In this document: piece by piece, positions 21,728 to 33,339 of the stretch | How positions within the stretch are numbered: the first letter of the stretch is position 1 | How the letters are laid out: each line of letters starts with the position of its first letter | From: Carnegiea gigantea | Taxonomy: Eukaryota; Streptophyta; Magnoliopsida; Caryophyllales; Cactaceae | Direction of reading: 5' to 3' | Assembly (NCBI GenBank): GCA_029747015.1 | Contig: JAKOGI010002803.1 | Coordinates: forward strand, 1 to 64,000 | Length of the DNA: 64,000 nt | Translations under genes and position numbers: made by a program | Notes under the pieces: generated by a model | The model's input: the letters and a program-made list of their open reading frames with translations, nothing else | What the model was told of the DNA's origin: nothing | The model's database searches: none

Positions 21728-23040
21728 GTAGTCATCCCATTGTACAAGAATAAAGGTATTCAGAATTGTAATTATTATAGAGGTATAAAGCTACTCAGTC
21801 ACACTATGAAGTTATGAGAAAGGGTGATTGAGAAAGGTTACGGAAGGATATTTTAATATTAGAGAACCAATTTGGTTTTATACTTAATAGGTCGATCATA
21901 GAGATGATTTACCTCCTTAAAAGATTCATGAGATTGTACAGAAATAGAAAGGTAGATCTACAAATGGTGTTGATAGCCTAAAAAAGCATATGATGGAATT
22001 CCACATGAAGTGTTATCGAGTTGCTTGGAACAAAAAGGAGTGTTGCATGTGTATATTCGAGTTATGAAGGATATGTATAAGAGAGGTAGGATGAGTGTTA
22101 GGATACCAGGTGGGATTACCAATGACTTCTACATTGGTATGTCCCTGTATTAAGGTTACACTTTAAGTTCTTTTCTTTTCACTTTGGTTATAGATGAATT
22201 TAAGAAATGGATTCAAGATGAGTTACCATGGTGCATGTCACTTATAGATGACATTGTTCTTATTGATGAAACTAGAGGCAGAGTTAATGATAAGTTGGAG
22301 CAATGGAGACATACACTAGAGTCTAGAGGTTTTAGAATAAGTAGATGAAAAATCGAATACCTTCATTGTTGTTTTACTGGAAAAGAAGAGGCAGGGGGAG
22401 AAGCCACGATTGATGAGATGACAATACCATAGATCCAGAAGTTTAAATATCTAGGCTTGATCATTTAACAAAAAAGGGATATTAACGGAGACATTAAGCA
22501 GCGTATAAAAGTGGGTTGGTAAAAATGAAAGTATGCTTCAGGTGTACTATGCAATGAGAGAATGCTTGTAGGATTAAAAAGTGAAGTTATCGTATGATAG
22601 TTAGATCTGCTGTGTTATATGGCTCGAAGTGTTGGCCTATAAAAAAGGCATAGGCTCAAAGGTTGATGTTACCAGAGATAAGAATGATTAGATGGATATG
22701 TAGCTATGCGCAGGTGGATAGAATTGGGAATGACGTAATTAGAGTCATTGTTAAAGTGGCTCCCATCGAAAATAAAATGAGAGAAACTAAACTCAGATAA
22801 TTTAATCATGTGAACAGAAGGAGTATGGATGCTCCAGTGAGGAGATATGAGATGATTAACATCCCTGAAGGTAGAAGAGGTAGATGATGGCCAAAGAAGA
22901 GCTTGGACAAGATAATTAGAGAAAACTTGAAAGTTGTAGGGCTAACAGATGACATAACTCAGGATAGAAGACTATCGTGGGATATGATTAAGGTCTTAGA
23001 TCATAGAGAGAGGACCTTGTTGGTATTATTCGGTTATGAT
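21728..23040 (+). pseudogene. RTE reverse transcriptase, 3' part
   Basis: Resumes at the VIPLYKNKG motif (21733-21775) and continues with YYRGIKLLSHTMKLWERVIE, ENQFGF (21860-21885), the RIPGGITNDFYIGMSL block (22100-22150), and the catalytic region [34 protein letters not shown] (22240-22345), where the residue before the two Asp is Ile instead of Ala. The C-terminal part includes IQKFKYLGLII and, at 22903-23025, ENLKVVGLTDDITQDRRLSWDMIKVLDHRERT, the usual RTE end. Numerous stops break the frame. Confidence 0.87.
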
Positions 23041-23339
23041 AGGGTAGGTTTGGATGTGGTGTGTTTTTGGATTTTTTTCTTTTTTTCACATGTCATGTTT
23101 TATGCAGGTAGTACATACATCTATGAAGAGATATTGTTTACCTAACATATTTGTTAATGTATAATACCTTCCTCTACTATGTTGTACTTATGTTTGAATA
23201 GTTACTATCCCCTGTTTTATTAGAATTTTGAGTTCATCCTTTACTTCTTATTTTTAGTTTTTTTTCTTTCAAATGTTTTCATAAAATCCTTTTTCTATAA
23301 AATATTTTCACAAATTTCTTTTTTATGAGTCTCTTGAAA

Positions 23340-23457
23340 TTAGCCTCTCTATGAGCAGAGATGTCTGTAAGGTTGCCTACATCTGGTTTTTCCTAGATCC
23401 TACGAAAGTAGGACCCACACTAGAAGGTCTTGTTGGTATTGTTGTTGTTGTATTAGG
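23340..23457 (+). other. RTE LINE 1 3' tail with TTG repeat
   Basis: TAGCCTCTCTATGAGCAGAG, a CCTACGAAAGTAGGACC stretch and a GTTGTTGTTGT run near 23438-23450 form the structured, TTG-ended tail seen in plant RTE elements. It is degenerate. Confidence 0.65.
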
Positions 23458-24340
23458 TTACATGTTTGATGCTTATCAGCCTGAATCCAATATATGTGAC
23501 ATCCCTAGCCTCTTTCTTGATCAAAAGTTTCTTTCATGGAGTTTTTAATTAACTTGAGTGTTTGTGGTTTATTTGATTACAAAATAATTGAGTGATCATT
23601 GAAGCTTAATTAAATATTGTAGCAAAGTTTTATTGTCATAACTTTTAATTTAAGCATGTAATAAATAAGGACGTCTATACTTTGAACAATAACAATATAA
23701 CTCACGTGGATATTCAACTTAAGAACTATGCAAGAACTAGCTCAAATTCCACTTAGATAAACTTTTCTCTCCCTTTAAAGAGAATTATTGGAAATGTAGG
23801 ATGATCAATTGAAAGCATTCCAAATATATTAATTCTTAACAATTGTAGTCAATTCCTCGATCTCTGTATCAACCTTGAATTCTCTTTATTCCAAATTTAC
23901 TCACTTTTTTTAACGACTTTGGGTTATATGGCCAAATTGTAAATTGATGCTTTCAACATACTGTGGAAAGATGCAAATCTTTATAGTGGATAAAATGACA
24001 ATGATAATAACGTCATACTCTCTATGTATGACCATATACTGGTACCTTGTTTTTGTTTTTGCTTATCCTTAAACCTATGGTTCTAATTCGATACTTTTAT
24101 GGTTCAAGGACTGTTATCTTCTTTGGCCTTGTCTTAACATGACTCATTAGGAGTCATTTTGATGAGTTTAAATGTAAACGTTACAATAAGATGCCACTCA
24201 AAATAAACCAAATTATGTAATTTAGTCCATGTATTCCTCTTGCAATGAGGTGTTCTATTTTTGTTGTGAGTGTGCTTGTAGGCGCTAATTAATTAGGCAT
24301 CTTGAAAAGCAAGAAAGGGACATTTTAATTCTTTTTAAAG
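23458..24340. other. AT-rich DNA without recognised features
   Basis: No conserved coding motif on either strand. It separates the LINE tail from the Athila LTR. Confidence 0.5.
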
Positions 24341-25653
24341 TGGATACATTTGGTTCCCAATTAACCAATATAGTTTTACCATCCCTTATGCTTGATTTTG
24401 GCACACAAATAACTATCAAAGTGATGATTTATTAGTGTTTGATGTCTTGTAGGTTTATAAGTGAAGAAGTTCCAAATTGGAGTTTTCAACCCAATTAGAA
24501 GCCTTATGGATAGAAACTTGCCAAAAAGCAACCCAAATGTGCCAAGCAGGTCTAGACCATACCAATATCAGAAAATAATAAATAAAGAAGAATTAGAGAC
24601 ATGGCATGGGCTACCATGCCATCCTGTTTTTAGGACATTGGATGTTAGCTGACTTGAGCAAGAAGACAGGAATTTAACACGAGTAGGTTGTGCCACACGA
24701 CACGCGTCTATGCCAAAGTATGGACCTACTTTGTATAAAAATGCTAATTAGGCTAATGAAAAAGGAGGTAGAGGATTTTTTAAAAAGGCTTACCCTTTGA
24801 ATATCAGCTTTTCTCTCTAGAGAGCTATTGTAGACTCTTAATTCTCCATTAATGAAAGTTAATCTTTGATTGGATTATAGCATTTCTTGATACTTTTTAC
24901 TCATTGGCATCTAGTCTATCATTTTCTCTCCTAAATTCATCACAATTCTCTATTTGACGTTCAAACTCACCCCTAAACCATGAGTTTTAGTGAATTAGGG
25001 GTTGGGAGGGGATGTTGGATCAATCCCGATGAATTTGAATCCTTGATCTACTCCTCAAAAGTAAATCATCGTTTCTTTAAAATTCTCTTTTCAATCTCCA
25101 TCTTCATTATTTTAACTATGAGTTTGACACTTCAAGGTTCAATGATCATCAATGAAAACTGAAATTGGACTTGATTAGTGTTTACTAGTGATTGACTATT
25201 GATTGGAAGAACATCGATCATAAAAAATCCAGCATCAAGAGAATGTGATTTGTGGGTAACTTTCTCTGTCCTCAATTTTATTGCTCACTATTACGTTAAT
25301 TAGTTGTTAATTTTAGGATAGTTTTTCTTTTTAGTGATCCGTTATGTTGTGAAATGTTGGTGGTCGTGTCGTATCACGGGCCATGTCGAGCCCTGTTTAT
25401 CACCAGTTTGATGTGCTAAGCATTTTATTCTTGTTATTTTGTTTGATGATAGATAGGTTAGTTTAGATTCACTTATTTGTGTTAAATTTCAGCCTTCATT
25501 TGTAGTTTAATTACTCTAGATTTGCATTTTTGAATAATTTAGGTTAGTTAATCGTATTAAAATCCTTCTCTCAATTGAACAAAAAACTAGGCTAATCTAC
25601 CACCATCTCAAAGGATGGCATTCCCCTTTTCTCATCATAAAATCTCACCAACA
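24341..25653 (+). repeat. 5' LTR of the Athila element
   Basis: Aligns over its length with 47501-48832: shared blocks include TTATTAGTGTTTG.TGTC.TGTAGGTTT, a GCCAAAAAGCA segment, GTAGAGGATTTTT and AACTAGGCTAATCT. It ends ACCAACA directly before the primer site. The outer boundary is placed within about 10 bp. Confidence 0.82.
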
Positions 25654-25676
25654 AATTCGCACCATTGCTAGGGATG
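25654..25676 (+). other. Degenerate primer binding site of Athila
   Basis: TCGCACCATTGCTAGGGATG resembles the TGGCGCCGTTGCCGGGGA-type site used by plant Ty3 elements, with several transitions. It follows the LTR end directly. Confidence 0.65.
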
Positions 25677-25893
25677 ATGACATTGGACTCGTACTAGTTT
25701 TAGTCGTGATTGTCATGCATACTTTTGTTTAGGTAGTCATTAAGAAAAATCCTACAAATTGAAAAATTCAATAAATAAATTTAAAAAATGATGAATTAGT
25801 GCTTGGACACCTAGTTGCTCGAGACTCATTTATGTTGAAATCGCATAGCCCCAGACTGATGTGACCCAATTCCTAGCACTTAACTTCGAAACA

Positions 25894-26545
25894 ATGGTAG
25901 AGAAACAAGCTCAAAGTCCTCCTCCTCCTCCCTAAGTTTAAATCAAATCTTTCATCCTCCAAGGTCCATTAATCCCTAGTGAAATCTTATATCCACTAAT
26001 CCCTCTTGCTTTTGAACTCTGAAACTTGGTGAGGATGCCCAATTTTTATTTAGTCCACAGTAGGCGACCATGCTTCTTAAACTTTTTGGAGATGATGATG
26101 CTTATCTGTTTTTAAGTGAATTTGAAGAAGTATGCTCGATAATGCAATTCTCAAATGTGCCCCAAGACATTTTTAGATTAACTTTCATTCCCTTTGCTTT
26201 AAAATATTTGATAAAAAATGGATCATAGCCTCTCAACACACTCTTTCCACATAGGATAAGTTTGTGAGGGTTTTCTTAAGGAAATATTTTTCCAATGGTA
26301 AAACAGTGAAATAAATAAATCAATCACTTTTCCCAACTTGAAAAATTATGAAAAGTTTAAACTCTTTCTTGCTTAATGTCCTCATTATGGGCTAGAATGT
26401 TGGCATCTATGCCAAATAATTTGTGAAAGACTTGACCAAGCCGCAAGGAGCTATGGTTGAATCTATGTGCCAAGGTGGTTTCTTGAATGAAAGTGAGGCC
26501 GAAGCAGACGATTTCCTAGAAAAGTTAGCGGGAAAGACTTAGTAA
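25894..26545 (+). pseudogene. gag: Athila gag, degenerate
   Basis: A possible start is ATG 25894. The core is visible as KLFGDDDAYLFLSEFEEVCSIMQFSNVPQDIFRLTFIPFAL (26075-26200), then an INHFSQLE block in another frame, and LTKPQGAMVESMCQGGFLNESEAEADDFLEKLAG (26430-26535). These match the Athila-type retrotrans-gag domain in order. Stops and frameshifts are frequent, including one right after the Pro-rich N-terminal stretch. Confidence 0.78.
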
Positions 26546-27824
26546 TGGGAGACCACTAGCGATGAGAGGTTAGGCGCACAAATTAATAGCCAAAAGGGAG
26601 AGATTCATGCGACAGTGGACACTAGTCACACTACATATATTAGCACTCATTTGGCTGCCCTTAGGAACATGTTAAAGGGTTTGGTTATATGCCAACCACT
26701 GAGCAATTTTCCCCTAACCCCAAAGGATTTCATGTCCCTAATACCAATCTCTCGATCGTCCTCTAAGTACATGTCCATTACTTGCTCAACAATTAGCTAC
26801 TAGCCAAGAGTAAGGACAAGTGAATGCGACCTTCAAAGGCTAAACTTTGAATCCTATTCTCCTACATACATCCTGAGGTAGTCTAAGCACCCTAAGTTGT
26901 CCTACATCGATCAAAATGCTTTGATGCCTAATGCTTCAGGTGGTGGTTTCCAAGGAAACATCTCCACTTTTTCTGACTAATGACCACCATTCCAAGGAGC
27001 ACATAATGCTTCAAGGGGGCTTCCCCCTCCAAGTTACAATGATTTTGATAAAGTGACAAGAGACTAAATGATAAGGAGAGAATGATGAGAGATTTTAAAG
27101 AGTAGAATGAAAAGATAATGAAATCCATGATTGAATAATTTGCTCAACTAGCCATGTCAAATAGGGAAGGAGGGACTTTTCCTAGTCATCTTAAAGTAAA
27201 CTGAGGGGGGAATATTCTTCTTCTTTTGACTGAAATAATATAAGGAAAGTAAATGTTGTAATCTCTTTACAGTCGAGAAGAATGTAGTCACCCATGTCGA
27301 TAAGCATGATGCGCTTGAGCCCCCTCCTCTAACTCCTTCTCTTCCGTCTTCTGAAAATTGTGATCCATATGATATGCCCACCTTCCCCATTTAATCCACT
27401 TCCTTTTAAGGATGTAGACCCTAAAAAGAATAAGTCTACTGTTGACTTCACCTCTTCTAGGGCCATTCTAACCCCTTACCCTTGTTCTCCTAAGCCTATT
27501 TCCTTTAGTTTTCAATCGATTAAAGGGGGGAAAAAACCCAATCTCATGTCGATAAGATAAGAGAAATTCTCCCAAATTGAAATCAACATCCCTCTCCTTG
27601 ATGTGATATAACAAATGCCCCCAGTGCTTGTTTTACTAAGGATTTGTTTACCACCAAGTGGTCCACTAATGTACCTAAGAGAGTCTTTTTGGCTTCTAAT
27701 TTGAGCTCAATCATATTGAACCAAGTGTCCATCAAGTGTAACAACCTGAGATGTCCCACCCTCTTAATTGTGATTAAAAATCGTAGCATACATAGAAGGT
27801 CAACTTTTAACCCTTTGCAGTGTA
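26521..27824 (+). repeat. Athila gag-to-protease segment, left copy of a 1.3-kb duplication
   Basis: This stretch aligns with 37716-39058 in the same orientation and order: both contain GAGACCACTAG.GATGAGAG, AACATGTTAAAGGGTTTGGTTAT, GGGGGGAATATTCTTCTTCTTTTGACT and TTACCCTTTGCAGTGTAC-like blocks. The copies differ by many substitutions and small indels, so the duplication is old. In this copy the sequence ends at GTAC 27824 and is followed by about 25 bases that repeat 27668-27703. Confidence 0.88.
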
Positions 27825-27848
27825 CCTAAAATAGACTTTTTGGCTTTG

Positions 27849-28275
27849 AATTTGGGTAAGAAGACAGAAATCAGGGAGAGATGGCAATGTTGCTTTTCCA
27901 AACTTCTCACTGGTGAAGTGTTGGAAGATTTTTAGAGTAGGCAATGAGTAGTGAGAGGTAAGTTGATCCTCGATTGTATGCATCTATCAGTAAGCATGAG
28001 ATTAAAGAGGCCTTAAAGAAGATGTCCAATTTAAGGACAGAGGGACCAGACTAACTATCGGTGGAAGTGTAGAAGTATTTGGGTGAAGAAGGATTAAAGT
28101 GACAGTTAGAACTTTTTAGTGTTATTTTTAGGACTGTTAAGATGTTGAGAAAATGGAGGTTTCATACAGTCATCCCATTATACAAGAATAAATGTGATAT
28201 TCAGGATTGTAATAATTATTGAGGTATAAACCTGCTCAATCACACTATGAAGTTATGCAAAGGGTGATTGAGAGA
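27849..28275 (+). pseudogene. RTE LINE 2, 5' fragment (start of RT)
   Basis: Reads KKTEIRERWQCCFSKLLTGEVLEDF, then in other frames a GPDxxSVEV-like stretch and VIPLYKNK, INLLNHTMKLC and the VIER residues at 28275. These parallel RTE LINE 1 at 19345-19660 and 21730-21830, so both come from one family. It begins inside the ORF, with no endonuclease, and is cut at 28275 by an 8.5-kb insertion. Confidence 0.85.
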
Positions 28276-28530
28276 ATAATTTATGATTCTAGGGTACCTT
28301 GATTTTATGGAAATAATTTTTAGGGGTCAACCTTTTTAGAATGTATTTCCAAGTACCTACTATTTTAGGTAAACTATTAATAGAGGTTGATATTTTAAGA
28401 AATAGTTACTGGCTAAAGTTTTTCTTTGCAACTTAGTCCCTAAACTTTCTGAATTTGCTATTTTCGCCCAAAATGAGTTTTTAGTGCAAATAGTCAAGTT
28501 TTTGGGACTTTTTAATAAAACTAAGCTTAT
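28276..28530 (+). repeat. Left inverted terminal region of the 8.5-kb unit
   Basis: Its start matches the reverse complement of 36420-36477, and the TTAGTCCCTAAACTTT and GCAAATAG parts near 28430-28500 match, inverted, the sequence at 36330-36420. Confidence 0.7.
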
Positions 28531-28918
28531 ATTTTTATTTGGACTTCTTAAATGACTTTACTGATATTAGTTATCACAACCTACTACTTATGTCATAAAT
28601 ATTATATTTTCTGTGATTAGTGACCCACCATGCTTAGCAAAATAATTAAAGTTTAATTAGAAAATTTTGACAATTACCTGAATATAGTCGGCACTGGACT
28701 CCGGTGTCCATCTAACTTCTGGTTTACAAAGATTACTAATTTTAACCTCACCTTCCTTATATCAGACACAATACAGATCCATTTCGTTTCCTATCTCAGA
28801 TCATAGTCACTAACCAAGTTTTATATATTTTTAAAGGATAGTGAGACTTTAATCAAGAAATTATAATATTTAAGACATAAGGTTCAATTGAATAACGTTT
28901 CTTATTGGGAGAACTTCT

Positions 28919-28924
28919 TTTATT
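28919..28924 (-). terminator. Viral poly(A) signal
   Basis: AATAAA on the minus strand, about 160 bases downstream of the TATA box; a terminal redundancy of this size is usual for caulimovirid pregenomic RNA. Confidence 0.6.
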
Positions 28925-29083
28925 GAAGGCTCAAAAGTGGAAATGTTACAATGGAAAGCTTGAAGAGAGACTTAAGCTAAGATCATTAGAGATGCTTGCT
29001 CATAGAGAAATGGAGAATCCCAACGTCTCTTTTGCTTAAGAATGCTCAAATGATTATGTCATTTCTTAACACTCAGCCTCTCC

Positions 29084-29090
29084 TTTTATA
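29084..29090 (-). promoter_or_regulatory. Viral pregenomic-RNA promoter TATA box
   Basis: TATAAAA on the minus strand in CTCTATAAAAGGAGAGG, followed by a stem-rich leader-like stretch. Its place after the last viral ORF is where caulimovirids keep the 35S-type promoter. Confidence 0.72.
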
Positions 29091-29118
29091 GAGAGTTGAG
29101 GGTACATAGGATGCCCTA

Positions 29119-29202
29119 ATGGCTATGGTACACAATAATTTTTTACATGGCTACAGTACACACTAATTTTTCATATGGGTGCAATACACTGTTTTTTTTT
29201 TT
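29119..29202 (-). repeat. Three 28-bp tandem repeats upstream of the viral TATA box
   Basis: Units begin at 29119, 29147 and 29175 on the plus strand (ATGGCTATGGTACAC, ATGGCTACAGTACAC, ATGGGTGCAATACAC), exactly 28 bp apart, and end in a T run. On the minus strand they lie 30-110 bases upstream of the TATA box. An enhancer role is inference. Confidence 0.8.
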
Positions 29203-29343
29203 TTTTACAGAGATGACATTTGTCAAAATAGTACAATAATGGAGCAACCACTTTTCAGAGCTTTTAATAATGACAAGGCTAGTCATCATTATTGAGATTC
29301 TGAATGCCTTCATCTCTAATTATATCTTTCAGACCATTATTAT

Positions 29344-30316
29344 TTAGATAATTATCAAAATCTTATCTATTTGAAGATGCTCTGGATCTCGTTTCTCAAA
29401 TAATTCCAAAAAATATTTCTTTTCTTTTTCTGATAATAATTTTCCTGCTTCAGTATCAAAGAGATAATCAAAGATATCTTCTAAAACCGCTCCTTCCATC
29501 TTCATATATTCTTTGAACTCATTGTCATAGGCGAAAGTAGTATTTTCATAATGCATTAACATTTTTCCTTGTCCAATTAATGCCCAACTTTGATGATAAA
29601 TGTTGTTAAAACTAATGGTTCTTGCTAAAGCAGGATCAGCAATAATTTCTCATCGATCTGGAGCCTTTTCTTGCCGTTGATCATAGGGATCGTCGTAATC
29701 AACAATTTGAACAAGATAATGGGCTGATTTGGCCTTTCCATTTTCATAATCAATTAGTGCACAATGTACATTCACATATAGGCATCTTTGTTGGACCATC
29801 AGCAGATATCAGAATCTAATGGATCCTTCTCAGTATATTTGGATCTGGGATTTTCATAAACTAAAGTATAATCCCGTATTCCCAGGCTTTAATGACGGGG
29901 TCATTTGAAGATATCGAATTTGCTGGGAAACTAACACCACCAACTCTAGACTTGTGAGGAAAGTAGATCATCGTACTCCAAGACTCCTAAGTATCATAAG
30001 AATAATGATGATAATAATCAATGTAAGCTGCGTACTACTCATTGAACCATTTTTCTTTAACATGAGAACTTATTTTTTCTTGGATATCATAAGGATATCT
30101 AAGGTAATTAACTTGTAACTTTAGAAGGGAAAATCTTTGCGCTATTAGGTACGTAGAAAATAGTAGACCAAAGTGTGATCTACTTTTGGTATGAAATTCC
30201 AAATTATCAATAAGAACTTTACTAGAAGGAGTAACCCGTCCTAGTAGTAATGACATCTCATTATGGATTTTCTCTTTTTTTGGCAGGAGATCTGCTTTAA
30301 TGATCACCATTGGCAA
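29344..30316 (-). pseudogene. Viral ORF after polymerase, possible transactivator
   Basis: Two open pieces, 30035-30316 (93 residues) and 29344-29562 (72 residues), lie downstream of RNase H in the viral direction. The second is acidic and rich in Glu, Lys and aromatic residues. By position they match the ORF4 transactivator/inclusion-body gene of cavemo- and solendoviruses, but I recognise no motif with confidence, so function is inferred from place only. The segment between them (29563-30034) has no long frame. Confidence 0.45.
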
Positions 30317-30535
30317 GTTCTTGAGTTAAACTGTTTGTAAAGAATTTTTTGATCCCTGTATATATATGTTTAATAGAGAAGCAAAACTAGTTAAGCCCTA
30401 ATTGCCAATGCAGGAGTCATCTTTACGCTTGCATATTTGATAAATTCTTTTTCACAAAACGAAGTATTTCTTTGTAATCTGATCGAATGAGAAAAGATTT
30501 TGGCACTAAAAAAATTCAGAACTTCTCAATTCCCC

Positions 30536-31620
30536 TTATAACTGCAAGGATTTCTTTTTCCATCGTGGGATAGTTGTATTCTGCCTTATTAAAACCTCCA
30601 CTACAATATTTGCAGAGTTTTTCTCCTTCTTGATTTTGAGTACTGCACTCCAATACTCATTGCTGGCATCTGTCTCAAGCACTAAATCATCTTCTTCATT
30701 AGGGAAATTAAAAACAGGAAGATTTTTGCACATCTTTTTGAAATTTTGAATAATTTTTGTATCATTAGTGGTCCACATCCAACTTACTTCTTTTTTGAGT
30801 TTTTGCTGCAATGGCTTTTTCAATTTAGATAAATCTTTAATGAAATTAGAAGTATAAGTAAGGCATCCAATGAACCTTTCTAATTGCTTTCTATCTTCAA
30901 TTTTTTGAGGAAAATTCTCTATTTTTTTCAAAATATGCTTTTGTAGAATAATTTGTCCAACTTTAATGCCTAGGCCTAAGAACTTAATTTCTTGTTCTGC
31001 ATAAATGCACTTGTTCTTTCCAAGTATAATACGATGATCAATGCACCTTTGAGTGACAGCTAAGATATCATCTTTGTGCTATTCTATGTCTTGGAAAAGA
31101 CATGAATATCATTAACGTAAACCAAACAACAATGATTAAGGTCTTTAACATATTATCCATTCTTCTTTAGAATATTTGAGGTGCATTTTTAAGACCAAAT
31201 GGCATTACTATCCATTCATAATGTTCTTATGCGGCACTAAATGTAGTTAAAGGAATACTTTCCTCATCTATTTTTTTCTGCCAATAATAGCTTTTGCAGT
31301 CCATTTTCGAGAACCAAGAGTTGCCTTGAATTCTATTAAAAATGACTGTTTTGTTAGGAATATAATAACCATCAAAGATAGTATTATCATTAAGCTCTTT
31401 GCAGTTAATTATCATTCTCTCTTTTCTTCTTTTTTTTCCTTTATCCAGAAGTTCTTTAATTTGTTTATCAAATTCCTGGATATCTTGGCATGTATACACC
31501 ATTTGTTTGACTTGAATAATATTGTTGGGATGTAGCAAAGTAATTTTTGTAAATGTCTTATCTTTGTCCCAGGACTTTAGTGGATTATCAAAGTAAAGTT
31601 CTTTACATAATTACTCTTGT
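30536..31620 (-). pseudogene. Viral reverse transcriptase and RNase H, broken
   Basis: The RT part begins before 31540 with a basic, Lys-rich stretch followed by an INCKELND motif and SWFSKMDCKSYYWQ (31227-31538). The catalytic box is at 31108-31119 and reads Y-V-N-D, so the first catalytic Asp is Asn. The connection and RNase H part is in 30536-30931, with QLERFIGCLTYTSNFI and an ETDASNEYW block that holds the first RNase H Asp. Frameshifts separate the pieces and at least one stop lies near the catalytic box. The enzyme would be inactive. Confidence 0.87.
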
Positions 31621-31811
31621 TGTTCAGCAATCTGCCATTTAATAGATAACTCAGGTAGTAAGATTGTCAATGCTATCTCACGTTGTGCAGGTATTATCTT
31701 CTCACCACGCTAGCTACGTGTGAACTCAATTTTCTAATGAGTGTAAGCTTTGCTCAATTTTTCAATAGGAACTGAGTGATCATTGATTGTAAATATTGTT
31801 TGATTTATGGT

Positions 31812-32390
31812 CTATGTGCATGGAAAATATAATCTCTGAAAATTATTTCTAATAATCGTATCATAAGAGGGTTGATCAGTTGCCCATAGAACTGGTATCA
31901 TGCATTGAACTCCTCTTAATTCTATGGATAATCCTTTTATAGCTTTGTTGTGACTCATAATGCTATTATCAGCTATCCTTACTTGCAAAGAATCTTTAGC
32001 CCTTTGCCACATAAACTCTAGAAATAATGTTCTTTTCCTAAAGTATACAGAACAACCACTATCTTTGTATACACACAACTCATATTTATTATATCCCTCT
32101 AAGCATACGTTTATTGGGATATAGACGCTATTAGAATTTGTGTTGGTGACTTTATAGCATATTTCCATAGTCATGTTTTTGATTAATTCATCCTCATAAA
32201 TTGGCTCACTAACTGTTCTGACTTTGTACTCAATGATCTCTCTTTCCATACTCATACTTTTGTCTACACCGGGTCTTGCAGATTCAAAGCTCATTCTACT
32301 CATTTCACTAGTCATACTGATTGTATCATCTTTTTTAAGTTCTTCTTTAGTTGATAAAGATCTATCTTTCCAGTCTGATCTTACACTCAT
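31812..32390 (-). pseudogene. Viral aspartic protease region
   Basis: A 192-residue open piece directly upstream of RT. Its N-terminal half is charged and rich in Ser and Met. A retropepsin-like active site, with the residues YKDSGCS, is at about residue 110 (near 32055-32069). A conserved-looking RGVQCMIPVL stretch follows, as in the second half of caulimovirid proteases. Position before RT supports this. The 5' boundary with the movement-protein region is broken by stops. Confidence 0.7.
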
Positions 32391-32639
32391 GCTTCTTAAT
32401 AATTGGGATTTAATGGTAATTTTACCGTTCTCATCAATTTTTATAACATTTTTCTTATTGACTTTAGTAGGGTTGGCAAAGCTAGATATCTATAAATGAT
32501 CAATTTTTATCCCTTGTGGATTAGATTTAATCCTCTGGATTTTTTGCATAGAGGTAGGACTTTCAAATTTTTCTGCTTCTATCATGGTGACCTTAGTTTT
32601 TGGGCCTATATATTATCTAATTTATAGATAATTTTCTAA

Positions 32640-32950
32640 AATATCCTTAGTGGTATCCCCCTCTTTTCATGTCCATTCCAACGATTTTTATCTTAAGGGA
32701 TAGAAAGTTTTGGCAAACTCATCTTTTAGACTCACATATTATCCAGGTCAAATATTGAATCCTACCGATCCATTACATAAATTAGTCTTAATCCCTATGA
32801 TAATTTGATTATTAAATTTGGTATATTTAATATCACAGAGCACAACATAAAGATCAATATCTTTACCATAATATTGTAATTGAGTGATTTGAACTTGGAC
32901 ACTTCCATATGGATTACTTTATATCTTTGTTATGCTTAAGGATGTTTTCC
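32640..32950 (-). pseudogene. Viral movement-protein-like region
   Basis: In one minus-strand frame the stretch has VQVQITQLQYYGKDIDLYVVLCD followed by an IIIGIKTNLCNGSV segment and, after a stop, YVSLKDEF. The spacing of a hydrophobic strand, a conserved Asp and a following NL-G segment resembles the 30K movement-protein core of caulimovirids. Movement proteins open plasmodesmata for cell-to-cell spread. It lies downstream of the coat-protein zinc knuckle. Recognition is by weak pattern only, and stops interrupt it. Confidence 0.55.
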
Positions 32951-33339
32951 TAATTAATGAGATTAACTTCTCCCACATCATACTCACAGTCTTTTATCTC
33001 TAAATCTCCTTCCAACATCTTGCATGCATACTTACTTTTTAATTGAAAGATGAATTTTTTATAGATCATATCTTTCTAAATTATGGGAAGAACCCAATCG
33101 CCTTTAACTTCCTCGTGATCATTTTCTATAATAAATTCTTCTCCTTAAAGATCACCAAGACTAACTGAGCTAGTTTCCATCATGTGACTTGTTTCTTCAC
33201 AATCGCTTTCTTCATATTCATTATCTAAGATAATTTCAATAATTCCTGTGTTGTTATTTAGGGCTAGGTCTAATATCTCATCTTCACTAAGCTCAATATA
33301 ATCTAGGCCACCCAAGGTCTCGATAAGCTTGTTATGCTT

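Larger units (their letters stand above)
17404..23457 (+). mobile_element. RTE-type LINE 1
   Basis: Non-LTR retrotransposon with an apurinic-type endonuclease followed by reverse transcriptase and a short TTG-repeat tail, as in plant RTE elements. Coding is readable at 18124-19673 and resumes at 21728-23040; a 2.05-kb DNA element sits between. The 3' end near 23340-23457 resembles the RTE tail (a CTCTATGAGCAGAG hairpin-like stretch, then TTGTTGTTG). The 5' limit is set at the copia LTR edge and is uncertain. Confidence 0.85.

Noticed and set aside
24461..25162. Short ORFs that looked like a gene pair and recur near 47600-48350
   Set aside because: They are frames within the two Athila LTRs.
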